Shown here: piece by piece, positions 31,068-39,268 of the stretch
Numbering within the stretch: the stretch's first letter is position 1
Layout of the letters: each line of letters begins with the position of its first letter
Assembly: GCA_029572965.1 (NCBI GenBank)
Contig: JAKPQD010000310.1
Coordinates: 1-56,084 of the forward strand
Length of the DNA stretch: 56,084 nucleotides
Direction of reading: 5' to 3'
Source: Bacteroidota bacterium
Lineage (GTDB): Bacteria; Bacteroidota; Bacteroidia; Bacteroidales; DTGW01
Position numbers and translations under genes: made by a program
The notes under the pieces: model-generated
The model's input: only the letters and a program-made list of their open reading frames with translations
Told to the model about the DNA's origin: nothing
The model's database searches: none

Positions 31068-31841
31068 ATGAGTAAACTGGCCATCATCGGTGCTGGAAAT
31101 GTTGCAAACCATTTATCAAAAGCTTTTCAAAAGGCCGAACATGATATTGTACAGGTATATAGCAGGACTCAGGGAAAAGCTCAAGCACTTTCTTCTATAT
31201 TAAACTGTAGTTGCACCATTGACATCTCTGCTTTAACTGATGATGCTGATATTTATCTATTTTGCATTTCAGATTCCGCTATTGAAGAAGTTTTAGAAAA
31301 AAAAGATTGGCACAACAAGCTTCTTTTGCACACTGCCGGTTCTCTCCCTCTGGAAATATTTAAAAACAGAAGTTCTGACTATGGTGTACTATATCCATTA
31401 CAGACATTTACTACCAACTTTACATTAGATATAACTAAAGTTCCTTTCTTCATTGAAGGGAATAACTATACAACTTTAAAAACCATTAAAGAATTAGCTT
31501 CCAGCATTTCACCTCAGATTTTTGAGGCCGATAGCCAAAAACGGTTACAACTGCATCTGGCAGCCGTATTTGCCAACAACTTCACCAACCACATGATGGC
31601 TATTGCCAGCCAATTGCTGGAAGAAAACAATATTCCGGCTGAAAATATCAACCCTTTGCTGGAAGAAACATTTAAGAAAGCGCAGACAATTGGAGCTGAT
31701 AAAGCCCAAACTGGCCCGGCTATCCGCAACAACAAAGCTGTTATGGAGTTACACAATCATTTGTTGGCAAAACACCCCGAATGGCAAAAAATATATACTT
31801 TTGTCTCCGAGAGTATCAAAAAAAATACCATTCATGGCTAA
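31068..31841 (+). CDS. Rossmann-fold DUF2520 protein (F420/P5C-reductase-like)
   Basis: 257 residues. The N-terminal NAD(P)-binding motif is KLAIIGAGNVANHLSKAF, with VYSRTQGKAQAL and YLFCISDSAIEEV following; the C-terminal DUF2520 domain contains HLAAVFANNFTNHMMAIA and KAQTGPAIRNNKAVMELH. It resembles ProC-like dehydrogenases but the substrate is unknown. It overlaps the kdsC start by eight bases and heads the lipid A/envelope operon, an arrangement seen widely in Bacteroidota. Confidence 0.9.
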   Translation: MSKLAIIGAGNVANHLSKAFQKAEHDIVQVYSRTQGKAQALSSILNCSCTIDISALTDDADIYLFCISDSAIEEVLEKKDWHNKLLLHTAGSLPLEIFKNRSSDYGVLYPLQTFTTNFTLDITKVPFFIEGNNYTTLKTIKELASSISPQIFEADSQKRLQLHLAAVFANNFTNHMMAIASQLLEENNIPAENINPLLEETFKKAQTIGADKAQTGPAIRNNKAVMELHNHLLAKHPEWQKIYTFVSESIKKNTIHG

Positions 31842-32355
31842 TTACAGAGAAAAACTAACAAAAATCAAAGCCTTTGTCTTTGATGTGGACGGGGTATTGG
31901 GATCAGACAAAGTGCTGCTTTTCCCCGATGGAGATATGATGCGGAGCATGAACATCAAAGATGGCTATGCCATGAACTATGCCATACGTCAGGGCTACAA
32001 AATAGCCATTATTACTGGTGGTACATCAAAATCTGTCAAGCATAGGTTTACCCGCTTGGGCATTGACGATGTATATCTCGAATCGAGCAATAAAATCAAA
32101 GATTATGAACATTTCCTCGAAAAACATGGCCTAAAAAACGAGGAAATATTATACATGGGCGATGATATGCCCGATTATAAGGTTATGAAAATGGTTGGTG
32201 TAGCTACATGCCCGGTTACTGCTGCTAACGAAATTAAAGAAATATCGCACTATATATCCGACAAAGCCGGAGGCGAAGGTGCTGTGCGCGATGTAATAGA
32301 ACAAGTATTGAAAGTGCAGAATAAATGGATTTCTGCCGAGTCTTTTATTTGGTAA
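31834..32355 (+). CDS. kdsC: 3-deoxy-D-manno-octulosonate 8-phosphate phosphatase (HAD family, KdsC-like)
   Basis: 173 residues from the ATG at 31834 (MANYREKLTKIKAF); the frame is open far upstream inside the previous gene, but homologues start here. The HAD motifs are FDVDGVLGSD (nucleophile DVD), IITGGTSKS, and YMGDDMPDYKVM. It removes phosphate from KDO-8-phosphate in the cytoplasm, giving KDO for lipopolysaccharide. It is small and without a cap, as in KdsC. It is followed 23 bases later by the UbiA-family gene. Confidence 0.88.
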   Translation: MANYREKLTKIKAFVFDVDGVLGSDKVLLFPDGDMMRSMNIKDGYAMNYAIRQGYKIAIITGGTSKSVKHRFTRLGIDDVYLESSNKIKDYEHFLEKHGLKNEEILYMGDDMPDYKVMKMVGVATCPVTAANEIKEISHYISDKAGGEGAVRDVIEQVLKVQNKWISAESFIW

Positions 32356-32378
32356 CACTTAAGAAATACTGTAACCAG

Positions 32379-33326
32379 ATGAAGCATTTTATCAAACTTA
32401 TTCGTTATAAAAACCTTGCCATCATTGCCGGAGTTATGTATATCTTGCGTTATGGGTTAATACTACCTCTGCTAACCTCCAATGGACTGGCAAACCAACT
32501 AACACATATTCAATTCCTTTTATTGACAATAGCTACAGTGTTTATTGCTGCCGGAGGGTATATTATCAATGATGTTTATGATGTTGATATTGACAAAATA
32601 AACAAACCCGAAAAACTCATCATAGGGAAATATATCAGACTGCGCACAGCCGAGAATATATATGTTGGCTTAACTTTAATTGCCATTATTTGCGGGGCTT
32701 ACGTTTCATACACTGTCAACCTGCGTTCGCTGAGCCTGTTATTCCCTATTGTTGCAGGACTACTCTACTTTTACTCTACCAGTTATAAAAGCACTGTACT
32801 ACTTGGCAATGTTGCTATAGCAGCAATTACAGCACTTGTACCATTCATGGTTATCATATTTGAACTACCGCTATTGACTATCAAGTATGCCTCTTTCACT
32901 GGTAGTTCTTTCAATTTCAATTTTATCATTGCCTGGATTGCCTTTTATTCAGCATTTGCATTTATCTCAACACTATTACGTGAGATTCTAAAGGATATGG
33001 AAGACTTCGAAGGAGATGAAGCTTATGGAAAAAAGACTATCCCTATAACTTGGGGCATTAAAATATCCAAATACATTACCTTATCATTAAGCTTACTGCT
33101 TCTATGCCTCGAAATATTTATACTTATCAAATATCTGCATGACCTTTTTTCAGTAATATATATTATTCCGTTTGTTATTACCCCTACAATATTTGTTATG
33201 GTTAAGATTTTATCATCAAAAACCAAAGAACAATACCATTTAGCCAGCAAATGGTGTAAAATAACCATGGCAACCGGTATTCTATATATCATTTTTGTGA
33301 GGGTGCTTATTCTTGGATTATATTAA
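32379..33326 (+). CDS. UbiA-family prenyltransferase
   Basis: 315 residues from the ATG at 32379 (MKHFIKLIRYKNLAII). It has about eight membrane helices. The two Asp-rich motifs are NDVYDVDIDKINKP (first) and KDMEDFEGDEAYGKKTIP (second). It should join a prenyl diphosphate to an acceptor; similar Bacteroidota proteins are annotated as geranylgeranylglycerol-phosphate geranylgeranyltransferases, but I cannot fix the acceptor from sequence. Its position between kdsC and lpxB suggests an envelope-lipid role. Confidence 0.87.
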   Translation: MKHFIKLIRYKNLAIIAGVMYILRYGLILPLLTSNGLANQLTHIQFLLLTIATVFIAAGGYIINDVYDVDIDKINKPEKLIIGKYIRLRTAENIYVGLTLIAIICGAYVSYTVNLRSLSLLFPIVAGLLYFYSTSYKSTVLLGNVAIAAITALVPFMVIIFELPLLTIKYASFTGSSFNFNFIIAWIAFYSAFAFISTLLREILKDMEDFEGDEAYGKKTIPITWGIKISKYITLSLSLLLLCLEIFILIKYLHDLFSVIYIIPFVITPTIFVMVKILSSKTKEQYHLASKWCKITMATGILYIIFVRVLILGLY

Positions 33327-33451
33327 ATTTCGGATAACCATGTTATGTAATTTTTCTAAAAGATTTTAGCAAATAGCAGTATTTCCTCCTGCCTAAGACG
33401 GGAAGGGGTTGAGGTGGTTTATAAATTGACATAACACAAATTTAAAGAAAA

Positions 33452-34564
33452 GTGAAATATTACATCATCGCAGGCGAGGCTTCAGGAGACCTACACGGTT
33501 CGAACCTGTTGAAAGCATTAAAAGAAGCTGACCATTCAGCTGAATTCAGGATTGTTGGCGGCCACCTGATGGAAGAACAAGGCGGCACTCTTTTGAAACA
33601 CTATAAAGACATGGCTTTTATGGGCCTTGATGTTGTGTTGCACTTGCGCACCATCCTTCGGTTGATGAAATACTGCCAACAAGATGTACTTGCCTGGAAA
33701 CCCGACGTACTGATTCTCATTGATTATCCGGGCTTTAACCTGCGAATAGCCAAATTTGCCCATTCCAATGGCATCCGGACATATTACTACATAGCCCCCA
33801 AAGTCTGGGCATGGAAAGAAAACAGGGTGAAGCAAATCCGTAAGTTTGTCGATAAACTTTTCATCATATTCCCTTTCGAAAAAGAATATTTTGCCCAACA
33901 TAACATTCAAAGCGAATATTTTGGCAACCCTCTGAATGACAACATTCATGCTTTCAAAAATTCAGAAGATGGTTTTAACATTATTGCCAGCCAGTATGGA
34001 TTAGAAAAGGGCAAATACCTTGCATTAGTAGCAGGAAGCCGAAGAGGAGAAGTAAAACACTTATTACCTCCTATGATTAAAGCTCTGGAAGGTCTTAACC
34101 AATACAAACTGGTGATTACGGCAGCCCCGTCTATCCCTCTGGAATTTTACCAAAAAATAGTGGGCAATAAACCCATTGCCATTATCTACAACCAAACATA
34201 TACGCTTATTTCAAACGCAGCAGCTGCCGCTGTTACATCAGGAACTGCAACTTTAGAAACAGCATTACTCAAAACCCCTCAGGTTGTTGTATTCAAAACA
34301 AACTGGCCCACCTACTGCGTAGGTAAAATGCTGGTTAAGATTAAGTTCTTCTCGCTGGTCAATATTATTCAAGGCAAAGAAGTAGTAAAAGAACTGCTTC
34401 AGGTTAATTTGGAAAGAAATATCAGAAATGAAATATCGCTCATTCTGAATGACAACAACTACAAACAGAATATGCTCAACAACTACGAAGAAATAGCCCA
34501 AAAATTAGGCGAACCAGGAGTAGCCAAACGTGTGGCTAACAGAATTATTGAACTTTTAAAATAG
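33452..34564 (+). CDS. lpxB: Lipid-A-disaccharide synthase
   Basis: 370 residues from a GTG at 33452 (KYYIIAGEASGDLHGSNLLKAL). The N-terminal GEASGDLHG, the YYYIAPKVWAWKENRVKQI segment and the C-terminal TSGTATLETALLKTPQVVVFKTNW stretch are diagnostic. It condenses UDP-2,3-diacylglucosamine with lipid X in the cytoplasm. It lies 125 bases after ubiA and two bases before the SpoIID gene, so it is translated with the latter. Confidence 0.95.
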   Translation: MKYYIIAGEASGDLHGSNLLKALKEADHSAEFRIVGGHLMEEQGGTLLKHYKDMAFMGLDVVLHLRTILRLMKYCQQDVLAWKPDVLILIDYPGFNLRIAKFAHSNGIRTYYYIAPKVWAWKENRVKQIRKFVDKLFIIFPFEKEYFAQHNIQSEYFGNPLNDNIHAFKNSEDGFNIIASQYGLEKGKYLALVAGSRRGEVKHLLPPMIKALEGLNQYKLVITAAPSIPLEFYQKIVGNKPIAIIYNQTYTLISNAAAAAVTSGTATLETALLKTPQVVVFKTNWPTYCVGKMLVKIKFFSLVNIIQGKEVVKELLQVNLERNIRNEISLILNDNNYKQNMLNNYEEIAQKLGEPGVAKRVANRIIELLK

Positions 34565-34566
34565 TT

Positions 34567-35751
34567 ATGATTAAAAAGGTTCTATTCGTTTTGATAATTA
34601 TGCTGCCTTTTGTAAAAAGTCCAGCTCAAACCCTCAGAATAGGGCTTTTCAGCAACATTACCACAAAAGCAACAGTCTTTTCTGCGGTTCAGGGATCTTA
34701 TCTTCTTTCAGGCGATAACAGGGCTGTTTTGACATTAAAAGAAAAACAAAACATCTTATTAGTTAAAAAAGGTGATTCTGTAACATGTATATGCGCAGAT
34801 AAGCAAAAATACACCTTTAAAAAGGTTAAACTATCACATATATCGCTAAATGCTTTTTTTAGCCTTCGTCCTATCGACCCTTCAAATGAACTGCACTATT
34901 ACGATGACGACCTCGAAATATATGCTGACTTAGGCAAACTTCAAACAATCAATATTGTTGATATAGACAACTACCTGGCTGGCGTTGTTGAAGCTGAAGC
35001 CGGCAATAACGCCTTGCCAGAATTTTATAAAGCCCAGGTTACACTTTGCCGAACATACACGCTAAGCCACCTCGACAGACACAACGAAGAAGGCTTTTAC
35101 CTTTGTGACGGTGTGCATTGCCAAGCCTATCACGGAAAATGCTCTGGCAAAAATGCCATTGTTGATGCAGCCAGAACTACCCATAACAAAGTTATCCAAG
35201 ACAATGACTCTGTGCTCATTACAGCAGCCTTTCATGCTAACTGCGGCGGCGAAACTGAAAGCGCCCAAAATGTATGGCTTATAAAAAGAAATTACCTGGC
35301 CCCGATAAAAGATCCCTATTGCCAGGACCGCAACAATAGCCGTTGGGAACGTAAAATACCTATCGACCAGTGGATTAAATATCTTATCAGCAACGGGTTT
35401 ACTATTAACGACCAGATTAGTCTGTCTTTGCTTAACAATACCCAGTTTAGCCGAAAACAGTATTACAAAATCGGTACAGATTCTTTAACTTACCGAAAAA
35501 TCCGAAACGACTTTCAACTAAAATCAGCCTTCTTTTCTGTTGAAGTAAAAAACCCTAACATTGAAATCCACGGAAGAGGCTACGGACATGGGGTGGGTAT
35601 GTGCCAGGAAGGTGCAATGCAAATGGCTGTTTTGGGTTATACTTATGAGCAAATCATAAATTTTTATTACAAAAACGTAAAAATTATTGATTTTTCAAAT
35701 ATCAACGCAAATAAGAACCCTACTATCAAGGTTTTATATACTAATCCTTAA
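34567..35751 (+). CDS. Exported SpoIID/LytB-domain protein
   Basis: 394 residues with a signal peptide (MIKKVLFVLIIMLPFVKSPAQ). The SpoIID domain is recognised by NYLAGVVEAEAGNNALPEFYKAQ, TYTLSHLDRHNEEGFYLCDG, and the end motif GRGYGHGVGMCQEGAMQMAVLGY; ITAAFHANCGGETE is also typical. SpoIID in Firmicutes is a lytic transglycosylase; in Bacteroidota the equivalent probably trims peptidoglycan but this has not been shown here. It follows lpxB by two bases and ends six bases from a convergent kinase gene. Confidence 0.9.
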   Translation: MIKKVLFVLIIMLPFVKSPAQTLRIGLFSNITTKATVFSAVQGSYLLSGDNRAVLTLKEKQNILLVKKGDSVTCICADKQKYTFKKVKLSHISLNAFFSLRPIDPSNELHYYDDDLEIYADLGKLQTINIVDIDNYLAGVVEAEAGNNALPEFYKAQVTLCRTYTLSHLDRHNEEGFYLCDGVHCQAYHGKCSGKNAIVDAARTTHNKVIQDNDSVLITAAFHANCGGETESAQNVWLIKRNYLAPIKDPYCQDRNNSRWERKIPIDQWIKYLISNGFTINDQISLSLLNNTQFSRKQYYKIGTDSLTYRKIRNDFQLKSAFFSVEVKNPNIEIHGRGYGHGVGMCQEGAMQMAVLGYTYEQIINFYYKNVKIIDFSNINANKNPTIKVLYTNP

Positions 35752-35757
35752 CATCAA

Positions 35758-38223
35758 TCAAGATACCTGCCAGCACTTCAGTATGGCATTAATCAAATCT
35801 TCCTGCTGCATAGGCTTTGTAAGATAACCATCGCACCCGGCAGCCATACACTTCCCTTTGTCTTCCGAAAAAGCATGAGCAGTCTGGGCAATAACAGGCA
35901 TTTGGGGGTTATATTGCTTGATAAGGCGCGTGGCTTCAAAACCATCCATTTCGGGCAAACGCATATCCATAAGCACAAGGTCAATACTTTCGTCTTTCTT
36001 ACACGCTTTTACCGCCTCAATGCCTGTCACCACATGGGTAATCTTAACAGGGAAATCTTCTAACAAAGCTTTTATAAGCATTGCACTGGTAATATCATCT
36101 TCAACCAGCAAAATATGCTTATCTTCCCATTTAAACGATGCCCCATTATCAGCCTTGATAATAACCTGGCTCTTAACATTGTATGGTATGATAAATGAAA
36201 ATTTACTCCCTCCCCCTTTCTTCGACTCAACCCAAATTGTCCCTCCCATGGCTTTTACATAACCTTTAGCTATGGCAAGCCCTAAACCATTACCCCCATA
36301 TAAACGCTTAGAAGACATTTCTACCTGCTTGAAAGCCTCAAAAATAAGCTCTTTTTCTTCTTCTGCTATACCAATCCCGGTATCTGAAACAAAAAACTCA
36401 AGATAATCTTCGCGCTTGCTACATCCAAACCTAATTTGGCCATTATCGGTAAATTTCACAGCATTGCTCAACAGATTTTGCATAATAAGCCTTAACTTTG
36501 GCTCGTCCGTCACAACCGGCTCCTTTAACAACGCATCAAGAGGCTCAAGTACAAGCTCTATTTGAGTTTTTCCACGTATTAACATATAATTTTTAAAATA
36601 CTCAAATAACTCGCCCATCAGCTTCGGAAGCTCTACAATATTAGAAAACAACTCTATTTCTCCAATTTCTATTTTTGAAACATCTACCAAATCAGATACT
36701 ATCTTTACCAATTGCTTTGAACTATTAATAATAATCTGAATATATTGGGCCCTTTTTTCGTCATCTCTACAATTTTTAAGCAATTCGGCAAACCCTATAA
36801 TACCATTGGCCGGTGTCCTAAGCTCGTGAGAAATGTTACATAAAAACACTGATTTGAGGCGCTCTGCCACTTCAGATTTTTCTTTGGCAGCAATTAGCTC
36901 CTCTTCATAAATCCTTTGAGATGTAATATCAAATGCCACAAACGAAAACGAATTGCTGCCCGATAACTCCAAATTAGCAGCTGTTATCATCACATCAAGC
37001 CGCACCCCGTTTTTCATCCTCCAATGAGTATTGACCGTAGAGGTATTTTGCTCAACAAGATAAGTGGACAGGATTTTATTTACGTTCAAATATTCGTCCT
37101 CATCTGCAAATAAAAATGAAAAATTCCTCCCGCTAATCTCTTCCATGTTGTATCCCGTCATCAATGAGGCATGTTCATTAGCAAACAAAATGATATTATC
37201 TGAAACTAACCCAATAAAAGCCGGGACACTGTTTAAAATGTTATCAAGCAACTTCTGCTTTTCCTGCAATTGTGTATATAACTTATTTATTTTCTTTAAA
37301 CTAATTTCAAGCTGACTGTTTACTTTCTCAAAACTTTCACTCTGTTCGGCAAGTATCTGTTCATTTTGTCTTATTTGTTCCTCGTAACTTTTACGAATGT
37401 CAATGTCTGCAACAGTGCCAAGCCACTTTCTGCTATTTGCATCTTCAAACCCTTCGTCCAGCATAGCATTTATTTGTACCCACTGATATATACCCTTTTG
37501 ATTGCGCAGCCTACATTCCAGAATAAAGTTTGAAGCATCCGGGCCTGTATATTCAATAGCCTTAATTATTCGCTCTTTGTCTTCTTCATGCAACAATTTA
37601 TGCAGGGTGGCTATATCTTGCTCAAACTCAAATGCCTCATATCCAAGAATTTCTAAAAACCTGTCATTAAAACTAAACTTCTTTGTTTTAAATTCATACT
37701 CCCAAATACCCTCATTGATATGGGTAAAAATTTTTTTATCAACCAACTCTTGTTCAACAATCTTTGAGGCAAGAATTTCATTATATGACATAAGCTGCTT
37801 AAGCTTTTCTTTCATACCGGTCAATTCAAACATCAAGTTGTCATTCATGCCTGATGAATTGAAAAAACCGTTTTTATCCTTCAAAACACGTTGATCGTAC
37901 CACTGATTGGCCGGAATAAAAAGAAAATTATACCTGTTTTCATCCAAAGGCATCCCCACAACAAAAGCCTCAATATTTTTCCCATTCAAAGAAAAGGTTG
38001 AACGCACCCTGATGACTTCTTTTCTTTTCATTTCTCCTATCAAATAATCTGCTTCTCCTTCACTCAGCATCTCATACACAGAAGCTGGTACTTTTTCGTT
38101 TGTATCAAGCCCCCATAAGCCGGAAAATTTAGCATCTATATAAAGCAGCTTTCCGTCTGCAGAAAGATCAAACAGACCAATTTGAAGTACATCTATAAAT
38201 TTGGGGTTCACAGGGTTATTCAT
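35758..38223 (-). CDS. Hybrid sensor histidine kinase (PAS domains, HisKA, HATPase, receiver)
   Basis: 821 residues with no signal peptide or membrane helix, so a cytoplasmic sensor. An N-terminal PAS-like segment (about 10-110), a PAS/PAC (about 175-285), a coiled coil, another PAS (about 340-450), HisKA with the phospho-His in NISHELRTPANGI, HATPase_c (NLLSNAVKF, DTGIGIAEEE, GGNGLGLAIAKGYV) and a receiver (VLVEDD-like LLVEDDITSA, phospho-Asp in LVLMDMRLPEMDGFEA, Lys in YLTKPM) follow. It diverges from the hydrogenase operon, with 268 bases between, so a redox-related role is possible but unproven. Confidence 0.93.
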   Translation of the reverse strand: MNNPVNPKFIDVLQIGLFDLSADGKLLYIDAKFSGLWGLDTNEKVPASVYEMLSEGEADYLIGEMKRKEVIRVRSTFSLNGKNIEAFVVGMPLDENRYNFLFIPANQWYDQRVLKDKNGFFNSSGMNDNLMFELTGMKEKLKQLMSYNEILASKIVEQELVDKKIFTHINEGIWEYEFKTKKFSFNDRFLEILGYEAFEFEQDIATLHKLLHEEDKERIIKAIEYTGPDASNFILECRLRNQKGIYQWVQINAMLDEGFEDANSRKWLGTVADIDIRKSYEEQIRQNEQILAEQSESFEKVNSQLEISLKKINKLYTQLQEKQKLLDNILNSVPAFIGLVSDNIILFANEHASLMTGYNMEEISGRNFSFLFADEDEYLNVNKILSTYLVEQNTSTVNTHWRMKNGVRLDVMITAANLELSGSNSFSFVAFDITSQRIYEEELIAAKEKSEVAERLKSVFLCNISHELRTPANGIIGFAELLKNCRDDEKRAQYIQIIINSSKQLVKIVSDLVDVSKIEIGEIELFSNIVELPKLMGELFEYFKNYMLIRGKTQIELVLEPLDALLKEPVVTDEPKLRLIMQNLLSNAVKFTDNGQIRFGCSKREDYLEFFVSDTGIGIAEEEKELIFEAFKQVEMSSKRLYGGNGLGLAIAKGYVKAMGGTIWVESKKGGGSKFSFIIPYNVKSQVIIKADNGASFKWEDKHILLVEDDITSAMLIKALLEDFPVKITHVVTGIEAVKACKKDESIDLVLMDMRLPEMDGFEATRLIKQYNPQMPVIAQTAHAFSEDKGKCMAAGCDGYLTKPMQQEDLINAILKCWQVS

Positions 38224-38240
38224 GATTTCCTTTTTTGTTT

Positions 38241-38257
38241 TTTCGACCGGGTCGAAA
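38241..38257. promoter_or_regulatory. Palindrome in the 5' region of the hybrid kinase
   Basis: TTTCGACC-G-GGTCGAAA, a perfect 17-bp palindrome beginning 18 bases upstream of the kinase ATG. On the minus strand it is followed by an A-rich run, not a T-run. It may be an operator or a leader hairpin. Confidence 0.45.
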
Positions 38258-38358
38258 TCCTATACAAGTTAGCTATTTTTTATTTTTTGTCCAAATTTCT
38301 TTTTTCAACTTCTTCTTTATTTAGAATCATTTTAACTTTATTGTGAATTTTGTAACAG

Positions 38359-38374
38359 TGTTATTTTTATAACA
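38359..38374. promoter_or_regulatory. Rex-like operator at the hydrogenase promoter
   Basis: TGTTAT-TTTT-ATAACA, which fits the core TGTTA-N6-TAACA of Rex (NADH/NAD+-sensing repressor) sites. It ends nine bases before the -7-like TATCTTTG at 38383, so a bound repressor would block transcription. A second overlapping TAACA-G-TGTTA lies at 38353-38363. That Rex binds here is inference. Confidence 0.5.
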
Positions 38375-38382
38375 TAAATAAA

Positions 38383-38390
38383 TATCTTTG
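38383..38390 (+). promoter_or_regulatory. Candidate -7 element (TATCTTTG) of the hydrogenase operon
   Basis: TATCTTTG fits TAnnTTTG. The -33 box would fall on the dyad at 38359 and is weak. It implies a leader of about 95 bases before the first gene. Confidence 0.45.
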
Positions 38391-38491
38391 CAAAGTCAAC
38401 TAACACTCAACGAACAACTTTTTTACGCTGAAAAATAAACGCTTTTCTATTAAACTACTGAATTTTAAACTTGATTTAAAATAAAACATAT

Positions 38492-38839
38492 ATGAAAACA
38501 AGCATCTTGGTAGAAAAACTGGGAGCTAATGTGGTTTGCGGAAAAGAACATTTAGAAACAAAAGAAATTGAGTATGCTTTTGCTTCTGATTTGATGAGTG
38601 ATGTACTAACAATCAATGCAAAAAACATTCTGCTCATTACAGGCATGGCCAATATACAAACCATCCGTACTGCCGAAATGGCCGACATTCACACCATTGT
38701 GTTAGTCCGCAACAAAAAAGCCACCCCCGAAATGATTGAACTTGCTATGCAAAACGATATGATTATTGCAGAAAGCTCAAACTCAATGTTCAAAACTTCA
38801 GGTATTTTGTACAACATGGGATTAAAACCGGTATATTGA
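38492..38839 (+). CDS. DRTGG-domain protein (first of two in the hydrogenase operon)
   Basis: 115 residues. The DRTGG fold is indicated by VEKLGANVVCGKEHLETKEI at the start, AFASDLMSDVLT, and repeated helix-strand units such as TAEMADIHTIVLVRNKK. DRTGG domains occur in regulatory proteins and are thought to bind ligands; none is defined here. It is the first gene of the transcription unit. The next ORF could start with an overlapping TTG, but an ATG six bases after its stop is more likely. A paralogue is four genes away at 40627, with no Fe-S or catalytic residues in either. Confidence 0.88.
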   Translation: MKTSILVEKLGANVVCGKEHLETKEIEYAFASDLMSDVLTINAKNILLITGMANIQTIRTAEMADIHTIVLVRNKKATPEMIELAMQNDMIIAESSNSMFKTSGILYNMGLKPVY

Positions 38840-38844
38840 CCGCT

Positions 38845-39267
38845 ATGCAACTAAAATTTCACATCGAAGGTGGTAATTTTACCAAAGCTGGCTTTGCTTC
38901 CAGCGAAGTAAAAAAATATTTACGCAAAATCAATATTTCTAACGAAACCATTAAGCGTATTGTCATTGCCATGTACGAAGCCGAAGTAAATGTAGTTGCA
39001 CATGCTTATGAAGGTGAAATCCTGGTCAACATTGACTCAAAAAAAGTTGATATTTCTGTTATTGACAAAGGACCTGGCATTGAAGATATTGAATTGGCTA
39101 TGAAAGAAGGGTTTTCTACTGCCAGTCAAAAAGTCCGCGAAATGGGATTTGGTGCTGGCATGGGGCTTTCAAACATCAAACGCAATGCAAACGAATTTAT
39201 CATAAAAAGCCAACCCGGAGAAGGTACATCTCTGAATATTATTGTATATTTAAACAATGTAAACTAA
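38845..39267 (+). CDS. RsbW-like anti-sigma-factor-type ATPase (HATPase_c_2)
   Basis: 140 residues from the ATG at 38845 (MQLKFHIEGGNFTKAGF). The GHKL N box is IVIAMYEAEVNVVAHAYEGEI, the G1 box DKGPGIEDI, and the G2 region MGFGAGMGLSNIKR. This is the serine-kinase type seen in RsbW/SpoIIAB anti-sigma factors and partner-switching systems. No sigma factor or STAS antagonist is adjacent, so the target is unknown. It sits directly ahead of the H-cluster-like Fe-S protein (one-base gap), suggesting that the Fe-S protein controls or is controlled by it. Confidence 0.88.
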   Translation: MQLKFHIEGGNFTKAGFASSEVKKYLRKINISNETIKRIVIAMYEAEVNVVAHAYEGEILVNIDSKKVDISVIDKGPGIEDIELAMKEGFSTASQKVREMGFGAGMGLSNIKRNANEFIIKSQPGEGTSLNIIVYLNNVN

Positions 39268-39268
39268 T

